DNA from: Pseudomonadota bacterium
GTDB lineage: Bacteria; Pseudomonadota; Gammaproteobacteria; Xanthomonadales; Xanthomonadaceae
Length of the DNA stretch: 64,000 nt
Direction: 5' to 3'
Assembly (NCBI GenBank): GCA_018242485.1
Contig: JAFEBV010000027.1
Span: forward strand, 1-64,000
Both the position numbers and the translations under genes were made by a program. Below the pieces are notes generated by a model that was not told where the DNA came from, did no database searches, and saw only the letters and a program-made list of their open reading frames with translations. Positions 1 to 9,253 of this stretch are shown here, piece by piece. Position 1 is the stretch's first letter. Each line of letters opens with the position of its first letter.

Positions 1-189
1 TCCCGAGTCCCGAGTCCCGAGTCCCGAGTCCCGAGTCCCGAGTCCCGAGTCCCGAGTCCCGAGTCCCGAGTCCCGAGTCCCGAGTCCCGAGTCCCGAGTC
101 CCGAGTCCCGAGTCCCGAATCCCGAGTCCCGAATCCCGAATCCCGAGTCCCGAGTCCCGAATCCCGAGTCCCGAGTCCCGAGTCCCGAA
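1..189. repeat. Heptamer tandem array (TCCCGAG/TCCCGAA)
   Basis: About 27 tandem copies of a 7-bp unit read as TCCCGAG on this strand, with TCCCGAA variants concentrated in the last 75 bases. The array already runs at base 1, so its true length is unknown. It ends about 20 bases before the start of the kinase gene at 211. The same unit in the opposite orientation forms the array near 62.5 kb, and four copies lie inside hemE. The unit has no stop codon in any of the six frames. Confidence 0.97.
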
Positions 190-210
190 AGAGCGCGCTA
201 TTGTCGCGCC

Positions 211-1029
211 ATGGCGTCGCATCCGCATCCACTGACTGGCTTCCCCGAGGATTTCGTCGCGCAGGTGCTGGACGAAGCCCTGACCCATCGCGTGCGCGTG
301 CAGGGCGTCGCCGGCTTGCAGGGATCGGGCAAATCGACGCTGGCCGCGCAGGTGGTGCGTTTGGCGAAGCAGCGCGGCCTGCGTGCGGTGGCGCTGTCGC
401 TCGACGACTTCTACCTCGGCCGCCGCGAACGGTTGGCGCTGGGTCGCCGGATCCATCCGCTGCTGGCCACGCGCGGGCCGCCGGGCAGCCACGACCTGTC
501 GCTGGCCTGCGGCACGCTGGACGCATTGCGGCAGGGCCGCGCGACCGCGCTGCCGCGCTTCGACAAGCTCGCCGATCGGCGGCTGCCGCCCTCGCGCTGG
601 ACGAAGGCGATCAAACCGGTCGATCTGGTGCTGTTCGAGGGCTGGCTGCTGAAGGTGCCGCCGGAAGCGCCGGCCGCCCTGCACGCGCCGCTCAACGCGC
701 TCGAGCGCGAGGCCGACCCCACCGGCTACTGGCGCGGCTGGTGCAATGGCGCGCTGCGCGCGTATGCGCCGTTGTGGGAGCGCATCGACCGCCTGTTGTT
801 CCTGCACGGACCGGGCTTCGCGGTGGTTCCGGAATGGCGTTGGCAGCAGGAGTGCGCCGCGCAAGCGACGCCGGCGCAACGGCGCGGCATGGATCGCCAC
901 GCGGTCGAACGCTTCGTGATGTTCTTCGAGCGCCTCAGCCGGCAGGCGCTGCGCACCCTGCCGGCGATCGCCGAACGCAGCGTGCGCATCGACGCGCAGC
1001 GCAAGATTCTGCATGCGTCCACCGGATGA
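211..1029 (+). CDS. P-loop kinase, D-glycerate 3-kinase-like (YggC/GLYK type)
   Basis: The 272-residue protein has a Walker A motif GLQGSGKST at residues 35-43, a DDFY motif at 65-68 and LFEGW at 141-145. These are hallmarks of the uridine kinase-like fold found in glycerate 3-kinases and the bacterial YggC group. In that family the enzyme phosphorylates a small substrate such as glycerate with ATP in the cytoplasm. The exact substrate cannot be read from the sequence. The gene stands alone, starts just after the heptamer array, and converges on the dodecin gene, with 46 bases between the stops. No clear Shine-Dalgarno is seen before the ATG, so the repeat array may contribute to its 5' untranslated region. 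Confidence 0.8.
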   Translation: MASHPHPLTGFPEDFVAQVLDEALTHRVRVQGVAGLQGSGKSTLAAQVVRLAKQRGLRAVALSLDDFYLGRRERLALGRRIHPLLATRGPPGSHDLSLACGTLDALRQGRATALPRFDKLADRRLPPSRWTKAIKPVDLVLFEGWLLKVPPEAPAALHAPLNALEREADPTGYWRGWCNGALRAYAPLWERIDRLLFLHGPGFAVVPEWRWQQECAAQATPAQRRGMDRHAVERFVMFFERLSRQALRTLPAIAERSVRIDAQRKILHASTG

Positions 1030-1075
1030 CCTGCGCGCGCAACGCGGCGCGTGAGTCCGTATCGTCGCGGGATTA

Positions 1076-1279
1076 CTACTTGACGACGAAGGTGATGCGC
1101 AGGTTCACCCGCCACTCGGTCACCTGCCCGTTGGGATCGGTGACGACCTTGATGTCGTTCACCCACGCGCCCTTGATGTTCTTCACGCTCTCGGCGCACT
1201 TGTGCAAACCGGACTGGACGGCATCCTCGATGCTCTTGCTGGACGAGGACGTGAGTTCGATGACCTTGGCGACCGACAT
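1076..1279 (-). CDS. Dodecin family flavin-binding protein
   Basis: This 67-residue protein begins MSVAKVIELT, followed by a serine-rich SSSSKSIEDAVQ segment and ending in WRVNLRITFVVK. Length and pattern match dodecin, a small protein that assembles into a hollow dodecamer storing flavins or flavin-like cofactors. The central EWRVNL stretch carries the conserved tryptophan that stacks on flavin in characterised dodecins. It is transcribed divergently from aroK, with 136 bases between the two starts. A longer open frame runs further upstream on this strand but is the antisense shadow of aroK; the ATG at 1279 gives the family length. Confidence 0.9.
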   Translation of the reverse strand: MSVAKVIELTSSSSKSIEDAVQSGLHKCAESVKNIKGAWVNDIKVVTDPNGQVTEWRVNLRITFVVK

Positions 1280-1374
1280 GGCGTACTCCGCGTGAGGTGA
1301 GTTGGGCGTGCTGATCGCGGCATGCCCGCGAGCACACCGGCGCGCCGCGCGCAACGGCGCGGGGCATGCCATGC

Positions 1375-1388
1375 GGATGCTAGCATCC
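1375..1388. promoter_or_regulatory. 14-bp perfect palindrome in dodecin/aroK divergent region
   Basis: GGATGCTAGCATCC is a perfect 14-base palindrome lying 27 bases before the aroK ATG and 95 bases before the dodecin start. A second, looser inverted repeat (GCATGCCCGCG near 1320 and CGCGGGGCATGC near 1358) flanks the same spacer. Placement suggests an operator for a dimeric regulator, but no known consensus is recognised. Confidence 0.35.
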
Positions 1389-1415
1389 ACCGACTGGCTG
1401 TTCAGACACGAGCAC

Positions 1416-1964
1416 ATGAATCCGGCTTCCAACCTCGCCTTCGTCGGCCCGATGGGTGCGGGCAAGACCACCGTCGGCAAGCGCGTCGCCGCCTTGCTGG
1501 GCCTGCACTTCGTCGATGTCGACCGGCACCTGGAAGAACTCACCGGCGCGCGCGTTCCGTTGATTTTCGAATGCGAGGGCGAGGCTGGATTTCGCGCACG
1601 CGAGTCGGCGCTGATCGCGCAATTGTGTTCCCAGGATGGGCAATTGATCGCCACCGGCGGCGGCGCGGTGCTGGATCCGGACAACCGCCGCAGGCTGCGC
1701 GAATCGGCCTTCGTCGTGCACCTGCACGTGGATGTGGAGGGGCAACTGGCGCGGCTGGCACGCGACCGCAGCCGCCCGCTGCTGGCCAGCGGCGACCGCC
1801 GCGAGAAGCTCACCGCACTCGCCGCACAACGCGACCTGCTGTATGCGCAACTCGCCGACCTGCGCCATGTCTCGACCGGCGGCAAACCCGATGCAGCCGC
1901 GCGTCGGCTCGCGGCACTCATAGAAGCTTACTGGCAGCGCGTGGATCATCATGCGACGGTCTGA
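1416..1964 (+). CDS. aroK: Shikimate kinase
   Basis: Shikimate kinase phosphorylates shikimate with ATP in the pathway to chorismate. The 182-residue protein has a Walker A motif GPMGAGKTT at 11-19, the shikimate-contacting VDVDRH segment (Asp36), an arginine at 60 and the GGG loop at 81-83, all expected for AroK. The frame is open further upstream, but ATG 1416 gives the family length and puts the P-loop near the N terminus. Its end overlaps aroB by 14 bases, so the two consecutive pathway enzymes are translationally coupled. Confidence 0.96.
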   Translation: MNPASNLAFVGPMGAGKTTVGKRVAALLGLHFVDVDRHLEELTGARVPLIFECEGEAGFRARESALIAQLCSQDGQLIATGGGAVLDPDNRRRLRESAFVVHLHVDVEGQLARLARDRSRPLLASGDRREKLTALAAQRDLLYAQLADLRHVSTGGKPDAAARRLAALIEAYWQRVDHHATV

Positions 1965-3069
1965 ATCCCGTGAATTGCAGGTGGAACTGGGCGCGCGCGC
2001 CTACCCGATCCGCATCGCGCCCGGCCTGCTCGATCGCCGCGACGCCTTCGCCGGCGTGCGCTTTCCGCGCCATGTGCTGCTGGTCACCGATGCGAATGTC
2101 GCGCCGTTGTACGCCGATCGTGTGCGCCGCCTCCTGCCCGGTCAGCAGGAGGCTGCATTGCTGGTGTTGCCAGCCGGCGAACAGCACAAGACGCTCGCCA
2201 CCTGCACGAAAATATTTTCCGCACTGGCCGACATGCAGGCCAGCCGCGATGCGCTGGTGGTCGCGCTCGGCGGCGGGGTGATCGGCGACATGGCCGGCTT
2301 CGCCGCCGCGTGCTGGATGCGCGGCGTGCGCTGTTTGCAGATTCCCACCACGTTGCTGGCGATGGTGGATTCCTCGGTCGGCGGCAAGACCGCGGTGGAT
2401 CTGCCGCAAGGCAAGAATCTGGTTGGCGCCTTCCACCAGCCCTGCGCGGTGGCGATCGACACCGACCTGCTCGCCACCCTGCCCGCGCGCGAGCTGTCGG
2501 CGGGTCTTGCCGAAGTGGTGAAGTACGGCGCGCTCGGCGACGCCGCGTTCTTCGGCTGGATCGAGCAGCACGCCGATGCGCTGGTCGCCGGCGATGCCAC
2601 GACGCTCGTACAAGCCGTGCACCGCAGCTGCGAGCACAAGGCCAGCGTGGTGGTGGCCGACGAAACCGAACAGGGCGTTCGCGCCCTGCTCAATTTCGGC
2701 CACACCTTCGGCCACGCGATCGAGGCGGAAACCGGCTATGGCGCGTTGCTGCATGGCGAGGCAGTGGCGATCGGCATGCTGCTGGCGGCGCGCCTGTCGT
2801 CCGAGATGGGGCTGGCACCGCTGCTCGATGTCGCAAGGCTGGCCGCGTTGCTCGAACGCCTGCACCTGCCGATTGCGATCCCCGCGAAGATCGCGGCCAG
2901 ACTCGATCCTTCCGCCCTGCTGGCACGCATGCGGCTGGACAAGAAAACCGTGTCAGGCCGCCTGCGCCTGATCCTGTGGCGGCGCATCGGCCATGCCTTC
3001 GTCGCCGAGGACGTGGACTCGCACCATGTGCTGGAGTTGCTCACCGACGCGCTGGCCGACGGCGGCTGA
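1951..3069 (+). CDS. aroB: 3-dehydroquinate synthase
   Basis: AroB converts DAHP to 3-dehydroquinate, the second step of the shikimate pathway, using NAD and a divalent metal. The 372-residue sequence carries PAGEQHK (74-80), the GGGVIGD nucleotide-binding loop (107-113), [11 protein letters not shown], and the metal-site [10 protein letters not shown] segment. The start lies inside the 3' end of aroK. The aroK-aroB pair lying upstream of hemE is the usual order in Xanthomonas relatives. Confidence 0.97.
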   Translation: MRRSESRELQVELGARAYPIRIAPGLLDRRDAFAGVRFPRHVLLVTDANVAPLYADRVRRLLPGQQEAALLVLPAGEQHKTLATCTKIFSALADMQASRDALVVALGGGVIGDMAGFAAACWMRGVRCLQIPTTLLAMVDSSVGGKTAVDLPQGKNLVGAFHQPCAVAIDTDLLATLPARELSAGLAEVVKYGALGDAAFFGWIEQHADALVAGDATTLVQAVHRSCEHKASVVVADETEQGVRALLNFGHTFGHAIEAETGYGALLHGEAVAIGMLLAARLSSEMGLAPLLDVARLAALLERLHLPIAIPAKIAARLDPSALLARMRLDKKTVSGRLRLILWRRIGHAFVAEDVDSHHVLELLTDALADGG

Positions 3070-3084
3070 ATCGCGGATCACCTC

Positions 3085-3321
3085 ATGCAAAGAACCATCA
3101 TCGGCTATCACCTCGATGCGGAACTCGACTGGGTCGCGGAGCTGGCCTGCGGCCACTACCAGCACGTGCGCCATCGCCCACCGTGGATCGAACGGCCATG
3201 GGTCGTCACCCTCGAGGGTCGCACGAGCATGCTCGGCACCCAGCTGGCATGCAAAAAGTGCGATGTCGGTGCACCGCGTGACGATCGCCAGATCGATCAG
3301 GACGATCACCAAGCCGGTTAG
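3085..3321 (+). CDS. DUF3565 family protein
   Basis: This 78-residue protein reads IIGYHLDAELDWVAELACGH, then QHVRHRPPW, and ends with a CKKC pair. The conserved Cys/His pattern (CGH...H.RH.PPW...C..C) is typical of DUF3565 and probably binds zinc. Its function is unknown. It sits 15 bases after aroB and 9 bases before the WGR gene, on the same strand, so it probably belongs to the aroKB transcript. Confidence 0.85.
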   Translation: MQRTIIGYHLDAELDWVAELACGHYQHVRHRPPWIERPWVVTLEGRTSMLGTQLACKKCDVGAPRDDRQIDQDDHQAG

Positions 3322-3330
3322 AATTCGCAC

Positions 3331-3585
3331 ATGCGCCTGCTCCTCCAGCACCCGCCCACGGGGGTCGAAGCTCCACGTTTCGTGCAACTGTCCCTCGAAC
3401 AGGATCTGTTCGGTGGCTGGCTGCTGCTGCGCGAGAGCGGCCACACCGGCCAGCGCAGCACGGTCAAGAAGGAGCAGTTCATGCAGCGCGATGCCGCCAT
3501 CGCCGCGTTCGAGCAGGCGCGCGACACGCACATCAAGCGTGGCTTCCGCGTCACCTTCGCGCAGGGTGAGGCGATGCGCTCATGA
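3331..3585 (+). CDS. WGR-domain-like small protein
   Basis: The 84-residue protein contains FGGWLLLRESGHTGQ followed by a helix AAIAAFEQARDTHIKRGF. This is the layout of a WGR domain (named after a Trp-Gly-Arg motif, found in some PARPs and molybdate-related regulators), which is thought to bind nucleic acid. Here the motif is relaxed: W is kept in GGW but the WGR triplet itself reads ESGH. It follows the DUF3565 gene by 9 bases. The role is not known. Confidence 0.75.
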   Translation: MRLLLQHPPTGVEAPRFVQLSLEQDLFGGWLLLRESGHTGQRSTVKKEQFMQRDAAIAAFEQARDTHIKRGFRVTFAQGEAMRS

Positions 3586-3606
3586 ATCGCCCTATCGGCG
3601 ATTCAT
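3582..3606. terminator. Perfect hairpin overlapping WGR gene stop
   Basis: ATGAATCGCC and GGCGATTCAT form a perfect 10-bp stem with a 5-base loop (CTATC), beginning at the stop codon of the WGR gene. A second small hairpin (CCCGGTC/GACCGGG) follows near 3619-3636. There is no U-tract, so intrinsic termination is uncertain; it may instead stabilise the 3' end of the aroKB transcript. Confidence 0.4.
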
Positions 3607-3661
3607 GCGCCGCCGAACACCCGGTCGCAAGACCGGGCCGGAACGAGGCGGTGCGTTGATC

Positions 3662-3830
3662 CACTCCTCCCCTTGCGAAGCAGGGGGAGGTTGGGAGGGG
3701 GTCGCTTTCATCTTCAATCATGCGATCAATATTGCAACCCCTCCCCAACCCTCCCCTTCGCTTCGCGAAAGGGAGGAAGCCCATCCATCCCAACCTCCCT
3801 TCGCTGCGCGAAAGGAATGGTGCCGGGTCG
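3662..3830. repeat. GC-rich interspersed palindromes upstream of hemE
   Basis: The 273-base gap before hemE is filled with pyrimidine/purine-rich inverted repeats. The first unit pairs CCTCCCC with GGGGGAGG around 3667-3690 and continues GGTTGGGAGGGGG. A second unit from about 3735 carries CCCTCCCC runs, a TTCGCTTCGCGAAAGG hairpin and a partial repeat of it (TTCGCTGCGCGAAAGG). These resemble REP/MITE-like dispersed elements. The hemE promoter must lie within or after them. Confidence 0.75.
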
Positions 3831-3858
3831 ATATTCAATCCATAAAACACGAAAGATC

Positions 3859-4992
3859 ATGCCAACCATCGCTCTTCGCAACGACTCCCTGCTGCGCGCC
3901 CTGCGCCGCGAGCCCGTCGACCGCACGCCGATCTGGCTGATGCGTCAGGCCGGGCGCTACCTGCCCGAGTATCGCGCCACCCGCGCGCGCGCGGGCAGTT
4001 TTCTGGCGATGGCCAAGACGCCCGAGCTGGCCTGCGAGGCGACCTTGCAACCGCTCGCCCGTTTCGATCTGGATGCTGCGATCCTGTTTTCCGACATCCT
4101 CACCGTGCCCGACGCGATGGGGCTGGGGCTGTATTTCGTCGAGGGCGAAGGTCCGAAGTTCAAGTACCCGATCCGCAGCGCCGCCGACGTGGACAAGCTC
4201 GCGGTGCCCGACATGGGCCGCGAACTGCGCTATGTGATGGATGCGGTCGCGTTGATCCGCCGCGAACTCGATGGCCGCGTGCCGCTGATCGGTTTTTCCG
4301 GCAGCCCGTGGACGCTGGCCTGCTACATGATCGAAGGCGGCGGCAGCGACAATTTCTCAATCATCAAGTCGATGATGCTCAACGAGCCGGCGCTGCTGCA
4401 CCGCTTGCTCGCCGTCGTCACCGACGCGGTGATCGCCTATCTGTCCGCGCAGCGCGATGCCGGCGCGCAGTTGTTGCAGGTGTTCGACACCTGGGGTGGC
4501 GTGCTGGCGCCGCACCATTACCGCGAGTTCTCGCTGCCGTATCTGGCGCGGATTGCACGCGGATTGCGCGGCTCGGAGCTCGGGACTCGGGACTCGGAAT
4601 CCGCGGCTGGCGATCACTTCGCAATCTCGGGCGATGGCCCCAGCTCGATACCGCTGATCCTGTTCGGCAAGGGCAATGCGCCTTACTTGGAAGAACTGGC
4701 GGCGACCGGCGCGGACGCCATCGGCGTGGACTGGCTGGTGTCGCTGGAGGAAGCGCGGCGCCGTACCGACGGCAAGGTCGCGTTGCAAGGCAACCTCGAT
4801 CCCGCGGTGCTTTACGGTTCACCGGCGGCGATCACCCGCGAAGTGCAACGCACCCTCGCCAGCTATGCGAACGGTGGCGATGGCACGCGCACCGGGCTGA
4901 TCTTCAATCTCGGTCACGGCCTGTCGCCGGACATGGATCCCGAGCATGTGCGCGCGCTGGTGGATGCGGTGCACGCCACGGCATCCACGTAA
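3859..4992 (+). CDS. hemE: Uroporphyrinogen decarboxylase with extra internal segment
   Basis: HemE decarboxylates uroporphyrinogen III to coproporphyrinogen III in cytoplasmic heme synthesis. The 377-residue protein has [11 protein letters not shown] (29-39), the catalytic aspartate in [13 protein letters not shown] (Asp79), [10 protein letters not shown] and the C-terminal [11 protein letters not shown]. Family members are about 355 residues. The excess lies between the conserved LPYLARIA and PLILFGKG segments (about residues 235-265), where four heptamer-repeat units are translated as SELGTRDSE. All catalytic motifs lie outside this segment, so the enzyme is probably active. The start at ATG 3859 gives the family N terminus. 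It converges on the histidine kinase gene, with 6 bases between the stops. Confidence 0.96.
   Translation: MPTIALRNDSLLRALRREPVDRTPIWLMRQAGRYLPEYRATRARAGSFLAMAKTPELACEATLQPLARFDLDAAILFSDILTVPDAMGLGLYFVEGEGPKFKYPIRSAADVDKLAVPDMGRELRYVMDAVALIRRELDGRVPLIGFSGSPWTLACYMIEGGGSDNFSIIKSMMLNEPALLHRLLAVVTDAVIAYLSAQRDAGAQLLQVFDTWGGVLAPHHYREFSLPYLARIARGLRGSELGTRDSESAAGDHFAISGDGPSSIPLILFGKGNAPYLEELAATGADAIGVDWLVSLEEARRRTDGKVALQGNLDPAVLYGSPAAITREVQRTLASYANGGDGTRTGLIFNLGHGLSPDMDPEHVRALVDAVHATAST
4572..4599. repeat. Heptamer repeat inside hemE
   Basis: Four tandem heptamers (CTCGGAG, CTCGGGA, CTCGGGA, CTCGGAA) lie in frame inside hemE. The unit is the same as in the arrays at 1-189 and about 62.5 kb. The translated region is a surface-type linker between two conserved blocks that is normally about ten residues long. 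Confidence 0.9.
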
Positions 4993-4998
4993 CCGCCA

Positions 4999-7900
4999 TC
5001 ACCGCTCACCCAGGCGTCCCAATGCTTCGCCCAGCATCTGCCCGGTTACCGGCTTGCGCAGGAATCCATCCATGCCTGCCGCAAGGGCGTCGCGCTCGGC
5101 ATGGGCATCGGCGCGCGCGGTGACCGCCAGCAAGGGCAGTCGCAGCCCGCGTGCGCGGATCAGGCGGGCGAGGTCGAGTCCGTTGATGCCGGGCAGGTCG
5201 AGGTCGAGCAACGCGGCATCGAAGCTCGCGTTGTCCAACTCGGTCAGCGCCGCCAGTCCATGCGGTGCGGACACCACCGCGTGCCCCTGCATTCGCAGCA
5301 ATCCCTCCAGCACCTGAGCAACCGTCGCATCGTCTTCCACCAACAGCAGTTTCAGCGCGCGCGCGCCAGCATTCAGCGCCGAAGTCGATACCGCCGAGGC
5401 TGCGGGTGACTCGGCTTCCGGCAGTGGCAGCAACACATCGAAGCGTGTGCCAACGCCCGGCGTGCTCTGCGCTTGGATGCTGCCGGCCATCGCCGCCGCC
5501 AACTCACGACTGATCGCCAGACCCAGACCGCTGCTGCCGTGGAGCGCGACGGCATTCGCGCCATCGCCTTGTTCGAATCGCTCGAACAACCGTTCGACCT
5601 GTTGCGCGGACATGCCGGAGCCCGTATCAGTGACGGTGATGCGCAGGCTGCCGCTATCCGATTCACGCGAGAACACGATGCGCACGCTGCCGCGCTGGGT
5701 GAATTTGATCGCGTTGTGGCCGAGATTGAGCGCGATCTGGCGCACCCGCACGGCATCGCCGCGCAAGCCGCGCGGCACATCAGCGACGACGTGGACATCC
5801 AGCGTGAGCGACTTGTCCTGCGCCTGCGGCACCAGCATCGTCTCGACCTCGCGCAGCAAGGCACGCGGATCGAACGGCGCATCTTCCAGCATCAGCCTTC
5901 CCGCCTCGATGCGCGCCAAATCCAGAGCGTCGTTGACGATCCGCAGCAGGTGCCTGCCGGCATGCTCGATGGCCTCGGCGTGGGCTCGTTGCGGCCCATC
6001 GAGCGGGCCGGCGAGCAGCAGTTCGGTCATGCCCAGAACACCGGTCATCGGGGTGCGGATCTCGTGGCTCATGCTGGCCAGAAATCGCGACTTGGCCTCC
6101 GATGCCTGTTCAGCGAACGCACTGTGTTGCTGCTCCAGCGCCAGCGCATGGCGCTGCTGCAGGCGTCGCCGGTACAACCACGCCAACAGCCCCAGCAACA
6201 ACAACACACCGATCGCTTCGGCTGCATACACCGTGCGGGTGCGCCACCACGGCGGACGCACACGAAATCCCAATTCACGGATCGCCGACCAAGCACCATC
6301 GGCATCGGCTGCCTGCACGTCGAGCCGATAGCGACCCGGATCCAGCCGCGAGTAGCTGCGCTCGCCATCCAAGCCGGCGTCGATCCAGTCGGCATCGTAG
6401 CCGCGCAGGCGGAAACGATAGCGGTTCGCTTTCGGATCGGTGAAGGACAGCAGACGCGCGTTCACCTTCAGATCGCGGTCGTCGGGAGCTAGTTCGATGG
6501 GTGCGGCAGGATCCAGCGCAACGACGTTCTCGCCACGGCGCAAGGTCACGGAATCGACGACCAGCGCCGGCTTCGCATCGTCGCGCGGCACCTTGGTCGG
6601 CTCGAACAACACCAGCCCATCGATGGTCCCGGCCGCAGCGATGCCGGCGGGCGTGAGCAAGGGAGGGTGGCGACCGAACTCCTGACTCGGCAGACCATCG
6701 CGCACGCCATACATGCGCACGCCACCAGCACGCGGATCCACCCGCAACAGTCCACGCGTCGTGGTCAACCACACATCACCGTGTGCATCCGCGATCAACC
6801 CGCCCGATTCGACCGCCGGCAAGCCCTGCCGCGCATCCACGCGCTGCTGCAAGATCAGTCCATGACCATCCCATCCATAGCGCTCGAGCGCGGACAGCCG
6901 ATGCAGCCACAGTGTGTGCGCATCGACGAAGGCGAAACCGTCGATACGCTCGGCCGGTGCGCCCGGCACCGGCGAGAAGCGGTGCAGTGCATCGTTCCAC
7001 GCCAGCAAACCCTGTGAATTGGCCAGCCACAACGCGCCCTGCGGGGTGACGCGCAGGTCATCGGCATCCGCCGTGGTCAGACCCAGATGGTCGGCAGGTT
7101 TGATGGAAAACAGCACACGCCCATCGGCTGCGCGTGCCTGCACGCCCTCGCCCAGACTCGACACCCACACCCGACCATCGGGCGTTTGCGCGATCAGGTC
7201 GTTCGGCCCGGACAACGGCGCATCGCGCGCCGCGCCCTGCTCCCACACCTGCACCTTGCGCGTGCGCGGATCGGCGCGGGCGATGCCGCTGTTGTAGCCG
7301 ATCCACAACGGGCCATCGCCCTGCTGGCTCACCGCCCACAGGTACTTGTGCGCCAGTTCCGGCGGCTGCCAGTGCTCGATCGTGCCGGTCGCCGGATCCA
7401 GATGATCGATCGCGCTACGCCCGCCGACCACCCACAGCCGCCCATCGCCCGCATCGGCGATACTCTCGGGCTGCGTGGCGCTGAGCGAATCCGCACGGTC
7501 GGCATCGTGGCGAAAGGAAGAAAAGCGCAATGCCTGCGGCGAGATTTCGGCCAATCCGCCATTGCGCGTGCCAAACCACAGGTTGCCTTCGCGATCCTGC
7601 AGCATCGCCATCACACGCTGCACGCTGGCTCCCGGCAACGCGATAGACCGACTCGTTCCGTCAACCGAGTCGAGCGAGGACTCGTGTCGGCGCAGCAAGC
7701 CGGGAACACTCAACCACCAACCGCCGTTGCGGTCGCGCAGGATGCCGGTGACGCGCGGATCGTCCGCGCCAGCGTTCCAGTTCAAAGCTCGCACATGCCC
7801 ATCGGGTTCGCGTAAAAACAAACCTGCTTTCGCCCCCAGCAACACGGCACCATCGGCCTGCGGGGCGATCGCGAACACCAGCGTGTCGCGCACACCCGGC

Positions 7901-8577
7901 GCATCCACGCGCTCGAAGTCGCGCCCGTTCCAGCGCGCCGCACCTGCCGTCGTGGCCACCCAGAGCGCACCGCGTGCATCCACCGCCAGCGCGATCACGT
8001 TGGAGTCGGGCAGGCTGCGCGGGTCGTCCTTGCGCGGCAGGAAATTCGTCAGCCCGCCGTGCGCGTCCATCCGGTACAGGCCACCGCCGAAGCTGCCGAT
8101 CCACAGCGCACCATCGGGCGTGGAGTCGATGGCGAACACGTCGTCCTCGCCCAGAGCCGGTGTGTTGTCGTGACCGTATCGGCGAAAATGCCTGCCATCG
8201 GGCAGCAGCATCGCCAAGCCGTGGCCTTCCATCGCCACCCAGACACGCCCTTGCACATCCACATGCAAGGCCTGCACGAGGTTGCCGGGCAACGAGGCCG
8301 GATCGGCGGGATCGTGCCGCCACACGCGAAAGTCCACGCCATCGAACCGCGCCAGTCCGTCGTCGGTGGCCAGCCACAGGTAACCGTAAGCGTCCTGAGC
8401 GATGGCATTCACGCTGCTCGACGGCAGGCCGTCGGCAACCCCGTACACGCGCAGTTTCGGAGTCTCGACGAGAACGCTGCGCGCCGGTTCCAACGCCGTG
8501 GCGCGCGACGGCGACGCGCCCGCCACGGCGGCCACGACTAGCATCCACATCAGGCACCCGTACACGATCGCGCGCAT
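4999..8577 (-). CDS. Hybrid two-component sensor kinase with beta-propeller sensor
   Basis: This 1192-residue protein is an inner-membrane sensor kinase. After a signal peptide (about residues 1-28) come many propeller repeats of the type GxLWLATDDGLARFDG, then a Y_Y_Y domain (about 715-765), a transmembrane helix (about 777-797), a HisKA domain with SMSHEIRTP (His near 836), an ATPase domain with DTGSGM and GSSGLGLAI, and a receiver domain with acceptor Asp near 1125 (LLDLDLPG) and LRKPV. It is the one-protein hybrid plan known for periplasmic ligand sensing. Start ATG 8577 is chosen because GCGGGGGAA precedes it. There is no separate DNA-binding output domain and no response regulator gene nearby. 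The ligand is unknown. Confidence 0.93.
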   Translation of the reverse strand: MRAIVYGCLMWMLVVAAVAGASPSRATALEPARSVLVETPKLRVYGVADGLPSSSVNAIAQDAYGYLWLATDDGLARFDGVDFRVWRHDPADPASLPGNLVQALHVDVQGRVWVAMEGHGLAMLLPDGRHFRRYGHDNTPALGEDDVFAIDSTPDGALWIGSFGGGLYRMDAHGGLTNFLPRKDDPRSLPDSNVIALAVDARGALWVATTAGAARWNGRDFERVDAPGVRDTLVFAIAPQADGAVLLGAKAGLFLREPDGHVRALNWNAGADDPRVTGILRDRNGGWWLSVPGLLRRHESSLDSVDGTSRSIALPGASVQRVMAMLQDREGNLWFGTRNGGLAEISPQALRFSSFRHDADRADSLSATQPESIADAGDGRLWVVGGRSAIDHLDPATGTIEHWQPPELAHKYLWAVSQQGDGPLWIGYNSGIARADPRTRKVQVWEQGAARDAPLSGPNDLIAQTPDGRVWVSSLGEGVQARAADGRVLFSIKPADHLGLTTADADDLRVTPQGALWLANSQGLLAWNDALHRFSPVPGAPAERIDGFAFVDAHTLWLHRLSALERYGWDGHGLILQQRVDARQGLPAVESGGLIADAHGDVWLTTTRGLLRVDPRAGGVRMYGVRDGLPSQEFGRHPPLLTPAGIAAAGTIDGLVLFEPTKVPRDDAKPALVVDSVTLRRGENVVALDPAAPIELAPDDRDLKVNARLLSFTDPKANRYRFRLRGYDADWIDAGLDGERSYSRLDPGRYRLDVQAADADGAWSAIRELGFRVRPPWWRTRTVYAAEAIGVLLLLGLLAWLYRRRLQQRHALALEQQHSAFAEQASEAKSRFLASMSHEIRTPMTGVLGMTELLLAGPLDGPQRAHAEAIEHAGRHLLRIVNDALDLARIEAGRLMLEDAPFDPRALLREVETMLVPQAQDKSLTLDVHVVADVPRGLRGDAVRVRQIALNLGHNAIKFTQRGSVRIVFSRESDSGSLRITVTDTGSGMSAQQVERLFERFEQGDGANAVALHGSSGLGLAISRELAAAMAGSIQAQSTPGVGTRFDVLLPLPEAESPAASAVSTSALNAGARALKLLLVEDDATVAQVLEGLLRMQGHAVVSAPHGLAALTELDNASFDAALLDLDLPGINGLDLARLIRARGLRLPLLAVTARADAHAERDALAAGMDGFLRKPVTGQMLGEALGRLGER

Positions 8578-8683
8578 GCATTCCCCCGCCTGCATCCTCG
8601 CAATGCTGCGTTGCGTCCGCAAGCCTGCACGCATTCAGGCGCACACCCTACAATCGACGCATCACCCCACACCACGGCGCATC

Positions 8684-9253
8684 GTGAACACGTACCGCGA
8701 ACCGGACATCCATTGGAACCGCGTCACCCGGATCCTGCACTGGATCATCGGCCTGCTGATCGTCGGCATGGGCTTGGTCGGCCTGTTCATGACGCAGATG
8801 GATCCGTCGATGGCCAAGCTGAAGGTGTATGCCCTGCACAAGTCCTGCGGCATCATCGTGCTGGTGCTGGTGGCATTGCGGTTGTTGTGGCGGCTCGCGC
8901 ACCGCGCGCCGCCGCCCGTGCCGCAACCTCGATGGCAACGCATCGCCGCGCAGGCCATGCACGGATTGCTGTATGTGTTGATGTTCGCCATCCCGCTCGC
9001 CGGCTGGCTGTACAACTCGGCGGCAAACTTCCCGCTGCAATGGTTCGGCCTCGTGCAGATTCCTTCGATCTGGCCGGCCGATCCGCAGGTGAAACACCTC
9101 GCGCACGCGCTGCACGAATATGGCTTCTGGGCGCTGATGGCGCTGGTCGCGCTGCACGCGGCGGCTGCAATCAAGCATCACTTCATCGACAAGGACGAAA
9201 CCCTGCGGCGCATGCTGCCGGGGCTGCCGCCGCCTTCGGGAGATGCGCCATGA
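8684..9253 (+). CDS. Cytochrome b561 family protein
   Basis: The 189-residue protein has four hydrophobic helices and the histidines expected of a b-type di-heme membrane cytochrome: HW in the first helix, LHKSCG in the second, and H residues in HGLLYVL and HEYGFWAL/VALHAAAAIKHH in the last two. Family members move electrons between the quinone pool and periplasmic partners. The GTG at 8684 is taken as start because it precedes NTYREPDIHWNRVTRILHW, the usual N terminus. It overlaps the yceI-type gene by an ATGA, a pairing common in proteobacteria. Confidence 0.9.
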   Translation: MNTYREPDIHWNRVTRILHWIIGLLIVGMGLVGLFMTQMDPSMAKLKVYALHKSCGIIVLVLVALRLLWRLAHRAPPPVPQPRWQRIAAQAMHGLLYVLMFAIPLAGWLYNSAANFPLQWFGLVQIPSIWPADPQVKHLAHALHEYGFWALMALVALHAAAAIKHHFIDKDETLRRMLPGLPPPSGDAP

